This document shows positions 5,707 through 7,893 of a stretch of DNA of 7,893 bases, piece after piece; within the stretch, counting starts at the first letter, position 1, and every line of letters starts with the position of its first letter. The notes under the pieces are model-generated. The model ran no database searches. It saw nothing but the letters and a program-made list of their open reading frames with translations, and had not been told where the DNA came from. A program made the translations under genes and the position numbers. The DNA comes from an uncultured Clostridia bacterium (lineage in GTDB: Bacteria; Bacillota_A; Clostridia; Christensenellales; Aristaeellaceae), in assembly GCA_947165745.1 (NCBI GenBank), contig CAMVBO010000065.1, forward strand, positions 1 through 7,893. The letters run 5' to 3'.

Positions 5707-5717
5707 ATTATTGTAAT
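5699..5717 (+). promoter_or_regulatory. Operator-like perfect dyad overlapping the -10 element
   Basis: ATTACAATA-T-TATTGTAAT is a perfect 9-1-9 inverted repeat covering the -10 element, with the ACAAT-N3-ATTGT core at 5702-5714. The 7-1-7-type geometry recalls Fur/PerR-family boxes, and TACA/TGTA halves also recall BlaI/MecI operators; neither can be chosen from sequence alone. The same core occurs upstream of the -35. Confidence 0.65.
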
Positions 5718-5750
5718 GTCAAAAACAGGTAGTTCCAAGGAGGAAAAACC

Positions 5751-7106
5751 ATGCGACCCCAAAAACTGATTATCCTTGTGCTGGCGCTTTGCCTGCTGGC
5801 TTCCATAAGTACCACCGCGCTGATGGCTGCTTCATACTTGCCGGATGACAAGGTGTTCGTGCTCAACGGCAAGGAGGTCAAGGCGACGCAGTTCCCCGAG
5901 GTCAACAACTGTTGGAAGTGGTCCCAGAACGCCTACAAGTATATTTGGGGCTGCAATTTCAGCGAGACTTTCGCGGGAAGCAGCAGTACGGGCGCGAACC
6001 TGCTGGCCAATCTGAACGACAGCCAGCGCAAGCTGACGGCCGCACATCTGCGCTATTTCATCCAGCAGACCACGCTGGGCGCCACATTCCGCGTCTGCGG
6101 CTGCTCCAAGTCCTGCAAGAGCTTCAACAATGACGGCCTGGCCTGCGGGCATCCCGGGCATAGCCTGATGGTGGTGGACAAGAGCGCCAACGGCGTGACG
6201 ATGATGGACAACCTGACCCACCACGTTCGCTATTACACCTGGCAGGGGTTCTGCGACTCCTGGAAGGCCTATACCTACATCAAGTATATCCGCTGGCCCG
6301 GCGTGCATGCGCTGCCTGCCAACGCCGTTGCCGATGATGACAGCAGCGTGAGCGTTGCCGGCGTCAGCCTCGACAAGTCCAGCCTGTCACTGACCATGGG
6401 TGAAAGCGCGACGCTGAGCGCCACCGTCTCGCCCTCCAACGCCAGCATCAAAGCGATTGCCTGGAGCAGCAGCGCGCCCACCGTGTGCGCCGTGTCCGAT
6501 GGCTCCGTCGTCGCGCTGCAGGCGGGCACCGCTACCATCACGGTCAAGACCGGCGACGGCGGCTACACGGCCACCTGCGCCGTGACGGTCAAGAAGCCCA
6601 CCGCCTCGAAGACGCTGAGCAAGACCGGCAGCAATGGCACCATCAACATCCCTCTGGGCGCCAAGGTCCAGCTGATTCCCAAGTTCGCCACGAAGAAGAA
6701 GTGGACCATCAATGGCGTGAGCTCCTCCAAGACCGGCTGCGCCACGGTTTCCACCACCGGCCTGATCACGGCCAACAATGTCGGCTCGACCAAGATCACC
6801 GTCACCACCAAGAACAAGAAGAAGGCGACGCTGACGGTGAAGGTGTACGACCCGGCCGTGCCGACCAGCGTGGTGCTGAACAAGAAGGGCACAGTCAAGC
6901 TGAAGATCGGCAGGACGCTGCAGCTGAAGGCGGCCGTCAAGCCCAGCACGGCAACCACCACCTTTGCCTGGAAGTCCTCCAACACCAAGTACGCGTTGGT
7001 GAACGACGACGGCCTGGTCTACGGCCTCCGGAAGGGCACCTGCTATGTTGCGGTGCGCACCGCCAACGGCAAGTACGCCAAGGTGAAGATCAAGGTGGTC
7101 AAGTAA
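5751..7106 (+). CDS. Secreted protein with papain-like candidate domain and Big_2-type Ig repeats (451 aa)
   Basis: A signal peptide is clear: M-R-P-Q-K, a hydrophobic core to about residue 21, then A-L-M-A-A-S, with cleavage likely near 26-28. Residues 29-185 look like a small cysteine-peptidase or amidase fold of the NlpC/P60 or CHAP type: N-N-C54-W-K-W-S begins a helix as catalytic Cys does in that superfamily, G-H137-S-L-M-V-V-D is the usual His strand, and D153/N154 could be the third residue. This is a motif-level guess. The domain also has a cysteine cluster, C116-x-C118-x3-C122-x9-C132. Residues 203-280 form a good Big_2 Ig-like domain (G-V-S-L-D-K start, W-S-S-S, G-T-A-T-I-T-V); 287-366 and 371-450 are weaker copies, the last very Lys-rich. 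The likely role is at the cell surface, in wall turnover or adhesion to acidic polymers. AAGGAGG lies 7 nt before ATG. It has its own promoter with two dyads and a strong terminator, so it is monocistronic. Confidence 0.88.
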   Translation: MRPQKLIILVLALCLLASISTTALMAASYLPDDKVFVLNGKEVKATQFPEVNNCWKWSQNAYKYIWGCNFSETFAGSSSTGANLLANLNDSQRKLTAAHLRYFIQQTTLGATFRVCGCSKSCKSFNNDGLACGHPGHSLMVVDKSANGVTMMDNLTHHVRYYTWQGFCDSWKAYTYIKYIRWPGVHALPANAVADDDSSVSVAGVSLDKSSLSLTMGESATLSATVSPSNASIKAIAWSSSAPTVCAVSDGSVVALQAGTATITVKTGDGGYTATCAVTVKKPTASKTLSKTGSNGTINIPLGAKVQLIPKFATKKKWTINGVSSSKTGCATVSTTGLITANNVGSTKITVTTKNKKKATLTVKVYDPAVPTSVVLNKKGTVKLKIGRTLQLKAAVKPSTATTTFAWKSSNTKYALVNDDGLVYGLRKGTCYVAVRTANGKYAKVKIKVVK

Positions 7107-7119
7107 ACGCAAGCGCCGA

Positions 7120-7150
7120 ACGCCCCTCTCGATGGAGAGGGGCGTTTTTT
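7120..7150 (+). terminator. Strong intrinsic terminator after the secreted-protein gene
   Basis: ACGCCCCTCTC (7120-7130) pairs perfectly with GAGAGGGGCGT (7135-7145) across a GATG loop, ending in six Ts (7145-7150). It starts 13 nt after the stop codon. Confidence 0.95.
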
Positions 7151-7161
7151 CGGCCGCGCCC

Positions 7162-7189
7162 TTGCCATTTTCCGCCGATGTGTTATAAT
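7162..7189 (+). promoter_or_regulatory. Promoter of the macrodomain gene, extended -10 type
   Basis: TTGCCA (7162-7167) and TATAAT (7184-7189) are 16 bp apart, and TGT before the -10 gives an extended TGn-TATAAT motif. It follows the previous gene's terminator, so the macrodomain gene is transcribed on its own. Confidence 0.85.
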
Positions 7190-7233
7190 AGACTTGATAG
7201 ATAACCTTGTTTGACCATTTGAGGAGGTATCCC

Positions 7234-7893
7234 ATGCCGCTGGAAATTGTGAGAAACGATATCACCCGCATGGAGGTCGACGCCATCGTCAATGCCGCGA
7301 ACGAGACGCTGCTGGGCGGGGGCGGCGTGGATGGCGCGATCCACCGCGCCGCGGGGCCGAGGCTGCTGGAGGAGTGCCGCACGCTGAACGGCTGCGAGAC
7401 GGGCCAGGCCAAGATCACCCGGGGCTACAACCTGCCCTGCCAATATGTGATCCACACTGTCGGGCCCGTGTGGCATGGCGGCACGCAGGGCGAGCGCGCG
7501 CTGCTGGCGTCCTGCTATCGCAACGCGCTGGCCCTGGCCAGGGAATACCACTGCGAAACGGTTGCCTTCCCGATGATCTCCACCGGGATGTACGGCTATC
7601 CCAAGGCCGAGGCCATGCAGGTGGCCGTGGACGAAATCACCCGCTTCCTGCTGGAAAACGACATGACCGTCTACATCGTCGTGTTTACCCGGGACGCCGT
7701 GGAACTGGGCGGCAAGCTGTACAGGGAAGTGACCGCCTACATCGACGACGTGTACGTGGACGAGCACTACGACCCGTACCGGGAGTCCCGCCGCAGCGCC
7801 CAGGCCGACGGTGCGCCGGCGAACGGACTGTTCCGCCGTCCCCATCGCGAGGACACCGCCCGGAACGAGACCATATTCGCCGACAGCGCCATG
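7234..7893 (+). CDS. Macrodomain ADP-ribose hydrolase/O-acetyl-ADP-ribose deacetylase (3' end outside window)
   Basis: Residues 1-170 are a complete macrodomain of the YmdB/MacroD type: N20-A-A-N23 and G-G-G-G-V-D33-G-A-I-H-R-A-A-G carry the catalytic Asn/Asp region, and I-S-T-G-M-Y-G-Y-P (115-123) is the phosphate-binding loop. Such enzymes remove ADP-ribose from acidic residues or deacetylate O-acetyl-ADP-ribose in the cytoplasm; YmdB also modulates RNase III in E. coli. The frame stays open to the last base, residue 220, so the protein is longer than a single macrodomain (about 175 aa). Residues 170-220 are a charged linker (D-D-V-Y-V-D-E-H-Y, then R-R-S-A-Q). From memory, many Clostridia have macrodomain proteins of over 300 aa with a C-terminal helical, helix-turn-helix-like domain, and this may be one; the part is not visible. 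GAGGAGG lies 6 nt before ATG 7234. Confidence 0.93.
   Translation, partial: MPLEIVRNDITRMEVDAIVNAANETLLGGGGVDGAIHRAAGPRLLEECRTLNGCETGQAKITRGYNLPCQYVIHTVGPVWHGGTQGERALLASCYRNALALAREYHCETVAFPMISTGMYGYPKAEAMQVAVDEITRFLLENDMTVYIVVFTRDAVELGGKLYREVTAYIDDVYVDEHYDPYRESRRSAQADGAPANGLFRRPHREDTARNETIFADSAM

Noticed and set aside
6387..7418. Minus-strand open frame of 343 codons opposite the secreted protein and macrodomain
   Set aside because: It spans a strong terminator, a promoter and parts of two genes with clear motifs, so it is a shadow frame.
1..7893. CRISPR arrays, tRNA or rRNA genes, transposases, phage or plasmid genes
   Set aside because: No regularly spaced repeats, cloverleaf-like sequences, ribosomal RNA segments or matching protein motifs were seen on either strand.

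Overview
The window (about 60% G+C) looks like chromosome from a high-G+C member of the Bacillota, probably an uncultured gut or rumen Clostridia lineage. The evidence is strong AGGAGG-type ribosome binding sites 5-8 nt before starts, sigma-A-like TTGACA/TATAAT promoters, intrinsic terminators with U-tracts, a Gram-positive-style heterodimeric ABC exporter, and a yybP-ykoY riboswitch working by transcription termination. This assignment comes from style and gene content; no marker gene is present.

Layout. (1) 1-378, plus strand: C-terminal end of a MATE-family efflux pump, then a terminator hairpin at 409-436. (2) 456-1367, minus strand: a sigma-A promoter, a yybP-ykoY Mn2+-sensing riboswitch (1232-1336) and an overlapping intrinsic terminator (1203-1248), then an unrecognised 139-aa helical protein (759-1178) and a 63-aa Pro/Trp/Met-rich protein (456-647). 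(3) 1473-5578, minus strand: a promoter, a 23-codon leader ORF, a strong intrinsic terminator, then two half-transporter genes (3480-5345 and 1473-3317). They form a heterodimeric ABC exporter with one degenerate ATP site. A roughly 120-bp repeat made of inverted repeats sits between them. (4) 5579-5750: divergent control region with two matching ACAAT-N3-ATTGT dyads around the promoter of the next gene. (5) 5751-7106, plus strand: a secreted protein with an N-terminal papain-like (NlpC/P60- or CHAP-like) candidate domain and Big_2-type Ig repeats, closed by a strong terminator. (6) 7162-7893, plus strand: its own promoter and a macrodomain ADP-ribose hydrolase that runs off the window.

How it fits together. 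Two minus-strand units appear to be controlled by conditional termination in their leaders: one by manganese through an RNA aptamer, the other probably by ribosome stalling on a leader peptide, as known for Bacillus subtilis BmrCD. The most interesting point is that the manganese riboswitch controls a protein of no recognised family instead of a known manganese exporter. This makes the 139-aa protein, and possibly the 63-aa protein after it, candidates for a new manganese-responsive function.
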